This document shows, piece by piece, positions 1-6,629 of a DNA stretch of 14,652 nt. This stretch comes from Planctomycetota bacterium. GTDB lineage: Bacteria; Planctomycetota; UBA8742; JACQVU01. The DNA lies in assembly GCA_016209585.1 (NCBI GenBank), contig JACQVU010000529.1:1-14652 (forward strand), given 5' to 3'. The position numbers and the translations under genes were made by a program. Position 1 is the first letter of the stretch; the number at the start of each line of letters is the position of its first letter. The notes under the pieces are model-generated. The model searched no databases, had not been told where the DNA came from, and saw only the letters and a list, made by a program, of their open reading frames with translations.

Positions 1-587
1 GCACCAGCCCGGCCGAGGTGGTGGTCGGCGACGAGTTCGGCGTGATTCGCAGCACGGATGGCGGCCTCACCTGGGCGGAGATGCCGGGCACGCAGGAGGG
101 CGTGGCTGTGCGCGGCATGAGCATCAACCCGAACGCCGGCACGGACATCGTGGTGGTCACGAAGGACTTGGCTCTCGTCCGGCTCGATACTCCGGCGGTC
201 TCCACCACCGGGTTCTTCGAGGTGTTCCGGTTCCCGCTGGTCGCCGGATTCCAGAAGTGGGACCGGATCGTGATCCAGCAGACGACGCCGCCGGGCACGG
301 GCATCATCTACCAGGTGCTCGATGCGCGTGGGTTCCTGGTTCCCGACGGGGCGGCCAGTCCGTACCTTCCGGGGAACTCGTCCGGATTGACGCCGCAGCC
401 CGACGCGGCCTTCCCCGGGGCGCTGGTGATCGATCTGAGCACGTTGAACGACATTCCGAACGGCCCCGGTCCGGAGGACGACGGCTCCTCGCTGCAGGCC
501 ATCGGGCTGCGGGCCAGGATGACGTCCAACGCGCCGGGCGCGAAGCCCGCGATCCAGGACCTGCGCATCCGCTTCATGGCCCAGTGA
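1..587 (+). CDS. Asp-box (BNR-like) secreted or surface protein, C-terminal part only
   Basis: The reading frame is open from base 3, so the gene is cut by the left edge and only about the last 194 residues are present. Near its start is an Asp-box, STDGGLTW (nt 51-74), the Ser-x-Asp-x-Gly-x-x-Trp signature of BNR/sialidase-type and photosystem-stability-factor-like beta-propellers. Propellers carry several such boxes, so the missing part probably holds the others. The last ~125 residues form a separate beta-rich module with 'KWDRIVIQQTTPPGTGIIYQV' style wording (a Trp, then P-P-G-T, then an alternating hydrophobic strand) and the ending 'KPAIQDLRIRF'. It resembles the beta-sandwich modules at the ends of large extracellular proteins of environmental bacteria. 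No catalytic residue is visible. The role (surface binding or a structural propeller) is inference. The stop is TGA at 585-587 and a strong hairpin follows. Confidence 0.7.
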   Translation, partial: TSPAEVVVGDEFGVIRSTDGGLTWAEMPGTQEGVAVRGMSINPNAGTDIVVVTKDLALVRLDTPAVSTTGFFEVFRFPLVAGFQKWDRIVIQQTTPPGTGIIYQVLDARGFLVPDGAASPYLPGNSSGLTPQPDAAFPGALVIDLSTLNDIPNGPGPEDDGSSLQAIGLRARMTSNAPGAKPAIQDLRIRFMAQ

Positions 588-628
588 CGTCGGGCGCGCG
601 GTCGCCCAGCCGCCGCCGTTTCAACAAG

Positions 629-669
629 GCCGGCCCCGAAGTCGCGGTCGCGCGGGCTTCGGGGCCGGC
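629..669 (+). terminator. 13-bp perfect inverted repeat, probable transcription terminator
   Basis: GCCGGCCCCGAAG (629-641) is followed by a 15-nt loop and its exact reverse complement CTTCGGGGCCGGC (657-669). It lies 42 nt after the stop of the left-edge gene and before the promoter-like element of the MaoC gene. No clear run of T follows the stem, so it is not a classical Rho-independent terminator, but hairpins without a U-tract are common in GC-rich genomes. Confidence 0.6.
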
Positions 670-678
670 GCTTCCCGC

Positions 679-706
679 TTGTGTCGGCGCGGCGGGTTGA
701 TATCAT
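679..706 (+). promoter_or_regulatory. Candidate promoter of the MaoC-like gene
   Basis: TTGTGT (679-684) and TATCAT (701-706) are spaced 16 nt apart, between the upstream hairpin and the Shine-Dalgarno of the MaoC gene. GGCGGGT directly upstream (691-697) recalls the CGGG that precedes the other -10 elements in this window. The -35 matches TTGACA at three of six positions only. Confidence 0.4.
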
Positions 707-756
707 TCCGCTTGTTTCCTTCGGTTGGTGGACTGCCGGGGAAGCAGGAGGGAATG

Positions 757-1200
757 ATGAGCCTCTACTTCGAAGACCTGAAGGTCGGCGACAAGTTCGT
801 CTCCCCCACGCGGACGGTGACGGAGGCCGACATCTACGCCTTCGCCGGCCTCACGGGCGACTACAACCTGATCCACGTCGACCGGCACTACGCCGAGCAG
901 GGGCCGTTCAAGCAGCGCATCGCGCACGGCCTGCTCACCCTGGCCATTTCCACCGGCCTCGGCACCCGTCTCGGCCTCTTCACCGACACCGTGATCGCCT
1001 TCCTGGGCATTGAGAGCCTCAAATTCACCAATCCGGTCTTCATCGGCGACACCATCCATCAGGTGGAAGAGGTGATCGATGTGAAGAAAACTTCCAAGCC
1101 GGGGCGGGGCGTGGTGACCATGCAGACCAACGCCGTCAAGCACGACGGCACCGTGGTTCTGGAGTCGAAGCGCAGCCTCATGGTGAAATGCCGGGGCTGA
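757..1200 (+). CDS. MaoC-like (R)-specific enoyl-CoA hydratase/dehydratase
   Basis: A 147-residue single-hotdog protein, the usual size for the MaoC/PhaJ-type hydratase family, which adds water to trans-2-enoyl-CoA in fatty-acid or polyhydroxyalkanoate metabolism, or dehydrates related thioesters. The hydratase-2 motif is at residues 31-43: GLTGDYNLIHVDR, with the predicted catalytic Asp35 and His40, followed by 'RIAHGLLTLAI', the conserved AHG-x-L helix region. One oddity is that the Pro normally found between Asn and the hydrophobic residue before His (GDxNPIH) is Leu38 here. The start is set by AGGAGGGA at 746-753. ATG 757 gives normal spacing, ATG 754 is too close, and the open frame back to 679 runs across the promoter region. 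It appears monocistronic, with a 120-bp gap to the next gene. The exact substrate cannot be told from sequence. Confidence 0.88.
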   Translation: MSLYFEDLKVGDKFVSPTRTVTEADIYAFAGLTGDYNLIHVDRHYAEQGPFKQRIAHGLLTLAISTGLGTRLGLFTDTVIAFLGIESLKFTNPVFIGDTIHQVEEVIDVKKTSKPGRGVVTMQTNAVKHDGTVVLESKRSLMVKCRG

Positions 1201-1320
1201 CGGGGCGGGCCGGGCACATGGCCCATCGGGATATCCGCGGCGGGCAGCGGGGGTGAGAGTCCGGCGCGGGGGGAAGCGGCGAGGGCGGCCCGCGGCCGGT
1301 TCAATGTGGGGGGGGAAGTC

Positions 1321-1764
1321 ATGGCGAAGGTGCTGGTCTTCCTGGTTTCGAAGGACGCGAACGAGGCGCGGCTGCTCGCGGAGGCGTTCAACACCCTGGA
1401 CATCCGCATGACCTGGGTGCAGGGGCGCAACACCGCGCTGGCCCGCTCCCTGGTCGACCGCCCCGTGCTGGTCATCGAGAGCGTGGCCGACAACGAGCCG
1501 CAGCCGCTCGAGTTGCTGACCCGTTTCCGGGCGGAGGAGACTCTGCGCGGCGCGTGGTTCTTCCTGCTCTGCTCGAAGATCACGCGCGAACTGGCCGAAA
1601 CCGCCAAGGCCGCCGGCGTCACCGGGCTGCTGGTGAAGCCCTTCGAGCCGATGGCGCTCATCGAGCGCATCAAGAAGTGGACGGGCATCAACTTCCTGAA
1701 CTCCGCCATCGAGGACGTGCGCCGCTGGCAGGATGAGAAGAAGACCGCGCCCAATGGCGTCTGA
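1321..1764 (+). CDS. Degenerate response-regulator receiver (CheY-like) protein
   Basis: A 147-residue stand-alone protein with the alternating beta-alpha pattern of a CheY-like receiver: strand 'KVLVFLVS' (3-10), strand 'PVLVIES' (48-54), strand 'AWFFLLCS' (78-85), and 'GLLVKPFEP' (102-110). The late Lys-Pro pair of receivers (K106-P107) and a Ser at the Thr/Ser switch position (S85) are present. The acidic pair after strand 1 is replaced by S10-K11-D12, and the residue at the phosphoacceptor position after strand 3 is Glu53 instead of Asp. It is therefore probably a pseudo-receiver that cannot be phosphorylated in the usual way, and Glu may mimic the phosphorylated state. The start ATG 1321 follows a G-rich stretch (1308-1318); a GTG at 1306 in frame is an alternative but has no upstream ribosome binding site. 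It is separated by 24 nt from the glycosyltransferase gene and probably leads its operon. Confidence 0.75.
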   Translation: MAKVLVFLVSKDANEARLLAEAFNTLDIRMTWVQGRNTALARSLVDRPVLVIESVADNEPQPLELLTRFRAEETLRGAWFFLLCSKITRELAETAKAAGVTGLLVKPFEPMALIERIKKWTGINFLNSAIEDVRRWQDEKKTAPNGV

Positions 1765-1788
1765 TATCGAGGGCGGCTGATCGCTCCC

Positions 1789-4299
1789 ATGTGGAACGGC
1801 CAGAGCGTCAGCATCGTGCTGCCCACGTATCGCGAGAAGGCGTCGATCCGCCGCTGCGTGGAAGCGTTCGCGTCGCTCGGCGTGGTTGACGAGGTGATCG
1901 TCGTCAACAACAACGCCGAGTCGGGCACGTCACAAGAGGTCGCCCGCACCGGCGCCCGCGAGGTCTTCGAGCCTCGCCAGGGCTACGGCTTCGCCATCCG
2001 GCGCGGGCTGGCCGAGGCGCGGGGCGAATTCCTGGTGCTCTGCGAGCCTGACGACACGTTCGTCGCGCGCGACCTCTTCAAACTCCTCGCCTACACCGAC
2101 GAGCACGACGTGGTCTTCGGCAGCCGCACCGTCCGCGAGTACATCTGGACCGGCGCCAACATGGGACCCTTCCTGCGCTGGGGCAACTTCGCCGTCGCCA
2201 AACTCCTGGAGTTCGCCTTCAACGCCAACCACCTCTCCGACGTCGGCTGCACCTTCCGGCTGCTCCGCCGGAGCGCCTACGAGAGCATGCGCCCCCACTT
2301 CACCGTGGGCGGCAGCCACTTCGGTCCGGAGATGATGCTGCTGGCCACGCGCCTGGGCATGTCGTACGTGCAGATTCCGATCAACTACCAGGAACGGGCC
2401 GGCCGGTCGCAGGTCACCGGCAGTTTCCTCAAAGCCTTTCTGCTCGGCTGCGTGATGATCAAGATGATTGTCTCCCACCGCCTCTCCGGCCGGCTGCGCC
2501 GCCTGGACGAGCCGAAGGAGACGGCCGGCGCCTGGGCGCTCTCGCCCTGGTGGGGGCTGACGCTGCCGCCGCTTTTCGCGTTCGCCGCCCTCGGCCTCTG
2601 GCGCGCGGCCGCCGACCCCGCCCTGGGCGACGCCTCCGCCTTCGTGCTGCTCGCCTGGAATGACGCCGGCGTGGCGCCCACTCCCCTCAGCCTCTTCACC
2701 GATCAGTGGCACCCCTACCTCTACGCCTGGCTCATCACCCTCGCGGCCCGGCTCTCCGGCGGCGCGCTTCTCTGGCTGCGCGTCCCGGGGGTCATTTGCT
2801 TCATTCTCGACCTCTGGCTCGTCCGGCGTCTCGTCCACGCTCTCTGCCCGGAACAGAGTCGCCAGCGCCTCGCCATGCTGGCCGCGCTGGCCGTCTGCTG
2901 CGCCTCGCCCCTCTTGCTGGCGCAGGCCATGCTCACCGACATCGACGGCACCGTGCTCACCACCGCCATGCTCGCGGTCTGCGTCGCCGCCGCCCGCTGC
3001 TTCGACGCTGTCGCGCCTGGACCTCCAGCGGGACTGGGGCCGGGGCCGGGGATGGCGCCGGCCGCGGCCCCCGCGCGGGTTCCGCTCGCGCTGGCCGTGG
3101 CGTTCGCCGTGGCGCTCTGGTGCAAACTCACCACGCCTCTGGTGGTCTTCCCCGCGGCCGCGCTCACCGCGCTCAGCCCCACCCTGCGCCGGGGAGCCGC
3201 GCGGGTGCTGGCGGGCGCGACGGCTGGCGCGCTGCTGTTCCTGCTCTCCTGGTACGCGGTGAACGCTCTGCTCGGCCTGCCCCCCGGCGAGGTCTTCCGG
3301 CGGCTCGGCGTGGCGCTCACCTTCCACGGCGCGAGCACCGGCGGCGAGCGCCGCCTGGTCCAGGCCGCCACGGCCGCGGCTCACTTCGGCCTGCCCGCCG
3401 CGACGCTCGCCGCGGCGGCGGCGGTGGTATTGCTCCTCCGCGGGCGCGGCGCCCCAGCCGGGAGCGCCGGCGCGCGCTTCCTGGCGTGGGTGACGTTGGG
3501 CGTCGGCGGCGGCTACCTGGTGATCGGGCAGGCGGTGTTCGGCGCCGCGAAGTACCACACGCCGGTGGTTCCGCTGGGCGCGGCGATGGCCGCCGCCGTC
3601 TTCGCGGCGCCGGTGGCCGATCTGCCGCGGCGCGGCATGGGCGCGGCCGTGGCGCTCTCGCTGCTGGGCGCGGCCGCCGCCTCATGGCTGGCGCCCGACG
3701 CGGCCTTCGTGCTCTACCGTGAGGCGAAGCGCATGGCCGAGGCGGGCGGTTCCTTTTCCGACATCGCCGCGCGCGCCGGAGAGGGGCTGGCTGTTCCGGC
3801 GGCGCTGGCGCTGCTGGTGGCGGTTCTGCTCCTGCGATCCGGAAAGTGGCGCTGGGCCGCGCCGGCGGCGCTGGCCGTGGTCGTCGGCGTGGGCGCGGGA
3901 ACCGTCTGCCGGAACCTCGCCTTCGACGGCGCCATCACCTACGCCTACGGCGCCGAAGGCGGGCGGGAAACGCTGCGCCTGCTCGACGTCGCCGGCGCGC
4001 GGTCGGTGCTCTGTCTGGAGGGCGGAGTGATCGCGCCCCGCCAACCGCCCGACAAAGTGCGCTTCTTCTGGCTGGGGGGGGGACGGCGATTGTCGGCGCT
4101 GCTTTCGGGCGTGCGGCGACACGACCCCGACGCCATCGTCGTCGGCCCGGCGCTGTTGCCCCTGTCCATGATGCGAACGTGGGAGAGCGATCCGGCCTAC
4201 CGCGCCACGCTCGCGGATCGCTACGTCTACTTCCGCCACCAGGACTTTGAAACCTGGCTGCGGCGTTCTCTCGCCCCGCGGCTGGGTCTTGACCAGTGA
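1789..4299 (+). CDS. Bifunctional GT2-GT-C-like membrane glycosyltransferase
   Basis: An 836-residue fusion. Residues 1-235 are a GT2 glycosyltransferase of the polyprenyl-phosphate sugar synthase (DPM1/GtrB-like) type: SIVLPTYREKASI at 8-20, VVNNNAESGT at 38-47, the nucleotide-sugar/metal motif EPDDTF at 86-91, DVGCTFRLLRRSAY at 151-164, and 'INYQERAGRSQVTGSF' near 198-213. Residues ~255-706 are strongly hydrophobic, with roughly ten membrane segments, and look like a GT-C/PMT_2 (ArnT-like) enzyme: 'QWHPYLYAWL' at 306-315, 'RVPGVICFIL' at 331-340, 'MLTDIDGTVL' at 381-390, and 'WCKLTTPLVVFPA' near 444-456. A Pro/Gly/Ala-rich linker (409-430) interrupts it. Residues ~707-836 are a soluble tail without a recognised motif. 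The layout suggests that the cytoplasmic domain makes a lipid-linked sugar and the membrane part transfers it across the membrane, but this coupling is inference and the sugar is unknown. ATG 1789 is the first start in frame and its ribosome site is weak. The stop overlaps the next gene's start. Confidence 0.85.
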   Translation: MWNGQSVSIVLPTYREKASIRRCVEAFASLGVVDEVIVVNNNAESGTSQEVARTGAREVFEPRQGYGFAIRRGLAEARGEFLVLCEPDDTFVARDLFKLLAYTDEHDVVFGSRTVREYIWTGANMGPFLRWGNFAVAKLLEFAFNANHLSDVGCTFRLLRRSAYESMRPHFTVGGSHFGPEMMLLATRLGMSYVQIPINYQERAGRSQVTGSFLKAFLLGCVMIKMIVSHRLSGRLRRLDEPKETAGAWALSPWWGLTLPPLFAFAALGLWRAAADPALGDASAFVLLAWNDAGVAPTPLSLFTDQWHPYLYAWLITLAARLSGGALLWLRVPGVICFILDLWLVRRLVHALCPEQSRQRLAMLAALAVCCASPLLLAQAMLTDIDGTVLTTAMLAVCVAAARCFDAVAPGPPAGLGPGPGMAPAAAPARVPLALAVAFAVALWCKLTTPLVVFPAAALTALSPTLRRGAARVLAGATAGALLFLLSWYAVNALLGLPPGEVFRRLGVALTFHGASTGGERRLVQAATAAAHFGLPAATLAAAAAVVLLLRGRGAPAGSAGARFLAWVTLGVGGGYLVIGQAVFGAAKYHTPVVPLGAAMAAAVFAAPVADLPRRGMGAAVALSLLGAAAASWLAPDAAFVLYREAKRMAEAGGSFSDIAARAGEGLAVPAALALLVAVLLLRSGKWRWAAPAALAVVVGVGAGTVCRNLAFDGAITYAYGAEGGRETLRLLDVAGARSVLCLEGGVIAPRQPPDKVRFFWLGGGRRLSALLSGVRRHDPDAIVVGPALLPLSMMRTWESDPAYRATLADRYVYFRHQDFETWLRRSLAPRLGLDQ

Positions 4300-4988
4300 T
4301 CGCCGCCGCTCACCCCATGCCCGATGCCGGCGACTACCACCGCGTCCGCCTCCCCTACGATGAGGGCAAGGCCGCGCTCTGGCGGGTTCTGGTGACCCAC
4401 GCGCTGCAACGCCTGGTGGGCGAGGGGCAGAGGGTGCTGGACGCCGGGTGCGGCCACGGCTACTTCATCAACGCCGTCCGCGGCGCGGCGAAGAGCGCCA
4501 TCGACCACGGCGCCGAGGCGCGCGCGCGCCTCGACCCCGCCGTGCGCTTCGAAGCCGGCGACGCCGTCTCGCTCGCGCCGTTCGCCGACGCCAGCCACGA
4601 CGTGATCTTCGCCAGCAACTTCGTGGAACACCTCACGTGGGATGAGGCCGGGCGTTTCTTCGCCTCCTGCCGCCGCGTGCTCGCGCCGGGCGGCCGGCTG
4701 ATCCTCTTGCAGCCCAACTTCCGGTATTGCGCCGCGGCCTACTTCGACGACTACACCCACCGCAGCATCTGGTCGCATGTCTCGCTCCCCGACGCCCTGC
4801 GGGCGGCCGGGTTCACCGTGGGGCGCGTTTTCCCCCGGTGGCTGCCCTTCCAGGTCGGCGGCGCCGGGCGCGGCTCTTCCCCCGGTGGCGGCCGCCGGTG
4901 GCGCCTGCGCCTGCTGCTCGCGCGCCTTTACCTTTTGCTGCCGTGGCGGCCGTTCGCGGCGCAGATGCTGGTGGTGGCCGACCGGTAG
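4296..4988 (+). CDS. Class I SAM-dependent methyltransferase
   Basis: A 230-residue protein with the Methyltransf_11-type order: motif I VLDAGCGHGYF (47-57), which binds the SAM methionine and ribose side; an Asp at the end of strand 2 (D70); GDAVSLAPFADASHD (88-102); DVIFASNFVEHL (102-113); and VLAPGGRLILLQPN (128-141). These fit small-molecule or glycan methyltransferases. The C-terminus (about 180-220) is basic and hydrophobic with an Arg/Leu-rich stretch and may touch the membrane. The GTG start at 4296 overlaps the TGA of the glycosyltransferase (GTGA), which argues for translational coupling. ATG at 4317 is an internal alternative. Its position suggests it methylates a sugar, lipid carrier or glycan made by the preceding enzyme, but the substrate is not evident. 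Confidence 0.85.
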   Translation: MIAAAHPMPDAGDYHRVRLPYDEGKAALWRVLVTHALQRLVGEGQRVLDAGCGHGYFINAVRGAAKSAIDHGAEARARLDPAVRFEAGDAVSLAPFADASHDVIFASNFVEHLTWDEAGRFFASCRRVLAPGGRLILLQPNFRYCAAAYFDDYTHRSIWSHVSLPDALRAAGFTVGRVFPRWLPFQVGGAGRGSSPGGGRRWRLRLLLARLYLLLPWRPFAAQMLVVADR

Positions 4989-4993
4989 GCGGT

Positions 4994-5029
4994 CGGCGGC
5001 GCGGGCGGTCGGCGCGACGCACGCCGCCG
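4994..5029. terminator. GC-rich stem-loop between convergent genes
   Basis: CGGCGGCG (4994-5001) pairs perfectly with CGCCGCCG (5022-5029) around a 20-nt loop that holds a second small hairpin (GTCG 5008-5011 / CGAC 5015-5018). It sits in the 45-nt gap between two genes that end facing each other, where a bidirectional terminator would be expected. There is no T-run on either side. In this base composition an 8-bp GC stem is only moderate evidence. Confidence 0.35.
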
Positions 5030-5033
5030 GTCG

Positions 5034-5303
5034 CTACGGCTTCTTCTGACTGACCGCGCCCTTTTTCCGCCTCTTCACACTGAGGCGCACGTGGGCGATG
5101 GCATGGGACGGAAAGACTTCGACGCCGCCGGATCGATAAATGACCGCGAAGCCGCCCTCGCCAAGCGCGATGGTCTCGGGGTGCGTGACGGCCAGCGTCG
5201 TGCCGCTGCTCAGTTCGATGGTGAAGGGCGTAAACGGGGTCGCTGATTTCGCCCTTCGGATGGCTTGCATCATCGGGTCCATGGCTGCGTCCTTGACGTT
5301 CAC
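5034..5303 (-). CDS. Small conserved 'PF-x-PF' hypothetical protein
   Basis: An 89-residue protein without a known function. The stretch 'ATPFTPFTIELSSGTTLAV' followed by 'THPETIAL' and 'GGFAVIYRSGG' matches the look of a small, widespread family of uncharacterised bacterial proteins (roughly 'PF-x-PF-x-hydrophobic-x-L-x-x-G-x-x-hydrophobic-x-V-x-HPE', about 70-100 residues), familiar from planctomycete-like genomes; this family recognition is from memory. The C-terminus is Lys/Arg-rich. The start is GTG at 5303: the minus strand has AGGAGGAG at 5315-5308, 4 nt upstream, giving MNVKDAAMDPMMQ. ATG 5282 is an internal alternative without a ribosome site, and the much longer open frame beyond (to 6155) runs antisense through the peptidase gene and is rejected. 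It is divergent from the HTH-peptidase gene across 150 bp, so the two may share control. Confidence 0.7.
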   Translation of the reverse strand: MNVKDAAMDPMMQAIRRAKSATPFTPFTIELSSGTTLAVTHPETIALGEGGFAVIYRSGGVEVFPSHAIAHVRLSVKRRKKGAVSQKKP

Positions 5304-5369
5304 GTTTCTCCTCCTCATTCTACGAACCAGAAAGCGTGAACACCAGTACGCGCGGAATCCGCCTCGCCG

Positions 5370-5389
5370 CGACGGGCTGATTTCCGTCG
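5370..5389. promoter_or_regulatory. Candidate operator: 6-bp inverted repeat over the -35 region
   Basis: CGACGG (5370-5375) and CCGTCG (5384-5389) are exact inverted repeats with an 8-nt spacer that contains the poorly matching -35 (CTGATT 5377-5382) of the next promoter. The downstream gene encodes an HTH protein, and such proteins commonly bind inverted repeats over their own promoter. Six-base GC-rich arms can arise by chance. Confidence 0.3.
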
Positions 5390-5405
5390 GAGCGGCGGGT
5401 AGAAT
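5377..5405 (+). promoter_or_regulatory. Promoter of the HTH-peptidase/PIN operon
   Basis: GCGGCGGGTAGAAT (5392-5405) contains the -10 TAGAAT (5400-5405), preceded by CGGG as at other units in this window. CTGATT (5377-5382) lies 17 nt upstream as a weak -35. The predicted start near 5412 leaves a leader of about 40 nt before ATG 5454. Confidence 0.5.
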
Positions 5406-5453
5406 CGGGGAAGGAGACCCGATCCGGCGCGGTTCCAGAAGAGACGAGGGCGA

Positions 5454-6629
5454 ATGCCCGCGAAGCCGTCCGCCACTATGGTTGTGGTGTCCGTGAACCC
5501 CGCCCTTCTGCGCTGGGCACGCGAGCGCGCGTCGCTGGAGACCGCGGACCTGGCCAGGAAGATTGGCCTTGGGGAAGAGCGCATCGTGGAGTGGGAGCGC
5601 ACGGGGAAACTGGCGCTTCAGCACCTGGAGCGCGTCGCCGACAAGACCCACACGCCGATCGGGTGCCTCTTTCTCCCCGCGCCGCCCGACGAGCGGCTGC
5701 CCATCGCCGACTTTCGCCGCGTCGCCGGCCAACCGGCTGCCCGGCCAAGTCCGGACCTGCTGGACACCATTTACACCTGTCAGCAGCGGCAGAACTGGTA
5801 CCGCGAACACCTGGTGGCCGCAGGGGAAACGCCGCTTCCGTTCGTCGGAAGCGCGCGACTCACTGAGCCGCCGGCGACGGTGGCGAAGCGCATCAGGAAG
5901 AAGACTGGTTTCGACGATGATCCCCGCCTTGGGGCCAGCCACGACGACGCGTTCCGCGCGCTGGCCAAGAAGATCGAGAACGCCGGCGTGCTCGTCATGC
6001 GAAGCGGCGTCGTGGGCAACAACACCCACCGGAAACTCCGCGCCTCGGAGTTTCTCGGTTTCGCCCTCTCCGACGAATACGCGCCTCTCGTGTTCGTCAA
6101 CGTGGCCGACTGGCCCGCCCGGAAGACCTTCACGCTGGCGCACGAACTCGGCCACGTCTGGCTCGGGCGCAGCGGCGTTTCCGATGTCGACATGGAATCC
6201 GACCAGAAGGAGGAGCGATTCTGCAACGCGGTGGCGGCGGAGGTTCTCGCGCCCCTTGACCGGTTCCGCGACGCCTGGAGCACACAGAGCGACCCACGTG
6301 CGGGAGTCCGGGAAATGGCGCGACGTTTCAACGTGTCCTCGCTTGTCGCGCTCCTTCGTGCCCGCGACGCGCGCCTCATTTCCAACTCGACATTCGAGGC
6401 GCTGTGGAGCGCCGAGCGTGCCGAGTTTGACGCGGCGCCGCCGAAATCGACCGGGAAAGGCGGCGACTTTTATTTGACCAAGCGCAGCCGGCTGGGCGGG
6501 CGGTTCGCGCGAGCCGTGGTTGTCAGCGCGCTGGAAGGGCGCACGACGTACACGCAGGCGTTTCGCCTTTTGGGCGTCACGGATGCGACCTTCAATGATC
6601 TGGCTCGCACGGTGGGGGTGGCGATCTGA
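5454..6629 (+). CDS. XRE-type HTH protein with ImmA/IrrE metallopeptidase domain
   Basis: A 391-residue protein. Residues ~15-70 form a Cro/C1-type helix-turn-helix ('NPALLRWARERASLETADLARKI...VEWERTGKL'), then 'LFLPAPPDERLPIADFRRV' (72-90), the linker typical of this family. Residues ~165-290 are an ImmA/IrrE (COG2856) zinc peptidase: the helix HELGHVWLG at 230-238 supplies the HExxH zinc ligands and catalytic Glu231, and 'EERFCNAVAAEVLAP' (253-267) is the downstream segment that should provide the third zinc ligand (E254 or E263, not resolved here). The C-terminal ~70 residues ('GGDFYLTKRSRLGGRFARAVV...') match the usual tail of HTH-ImmA proteins. Relatives cleave or sequester partner proteins and regulate their own operon. 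The start at 5454 follows GAGGG (5446-5450). Its stop overlaps the ATG of the PIN-like gene by 1 nt, so the pair is probably a toxin-antitoxin-like or stress module. Confidence 0.9.
   Translation: MPAKPSATMVVVSVNPALLRWARERASLETADLARKIGLGEERIVEWERTGKLALQHLERVADKTHTPIGCLFLPAPPDERLPIADFRRVAGQPAARPSPDLLDTIYTCQQRQNWYREHLVAAGETPLPFVGSARLTEPPATVAKRIRKKTGFDDDPRLGASHDDAFRALAKKIENAGVLVMRSGVVGNNTHRKLRASEFLGFALSDEYAPLVFVNVADWPARKTFTLAHELGHVWLGRSGVSDVDMESDQKEERFCNAVAAEVLAPLDRFRDAWSTQSDPRAGVREMARRFNVSSLVALLRARDARLISNSTFEALWSAERAEFDAAPPKSTGKGGDFYLTKRSRLGGRFARAVVVSALEGRTTYTQAFRLLGVTDATFNDLARTVGVAI

Noticed and set aside
1300..1305. TTCAAT as a -10 for the pseudo-receiver operon
   Set aside because: Only 16 nt from ATG 1321, it would leave almost no leader, and the match to the shared -10 motif is poor.
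1930..3558. 542-codon open frame on the minus strand
   Set aside because: Antisense shadow of the GT2-GT-C gene, with low-complexity Glu/Gly/Arg composition.
4989..5014. 10-nt direct repeat GCGGTCGGCG (4989-4998 and 5005-5014)
   Set aside because: Two copies only, in a strongly GC-rich spacer; no sign of an attachment site or mobile element end.
5317..5322. TAGAAT on the minus strand as a -10 for the small 'PF-x-PF' gene
   Set aside because: A transcript starting 6-7 nt later would begin inside the Shine-Dalgarno (5315-5308), and no -35 is visible.
5304..6155. Long N-terminal extension of the small minus-strand gene (373 codons in total)
   Set aside because: The extra part is antisense to the HTH-peptidase gene, and a strong ribosome site directly precedes GTG 5303.
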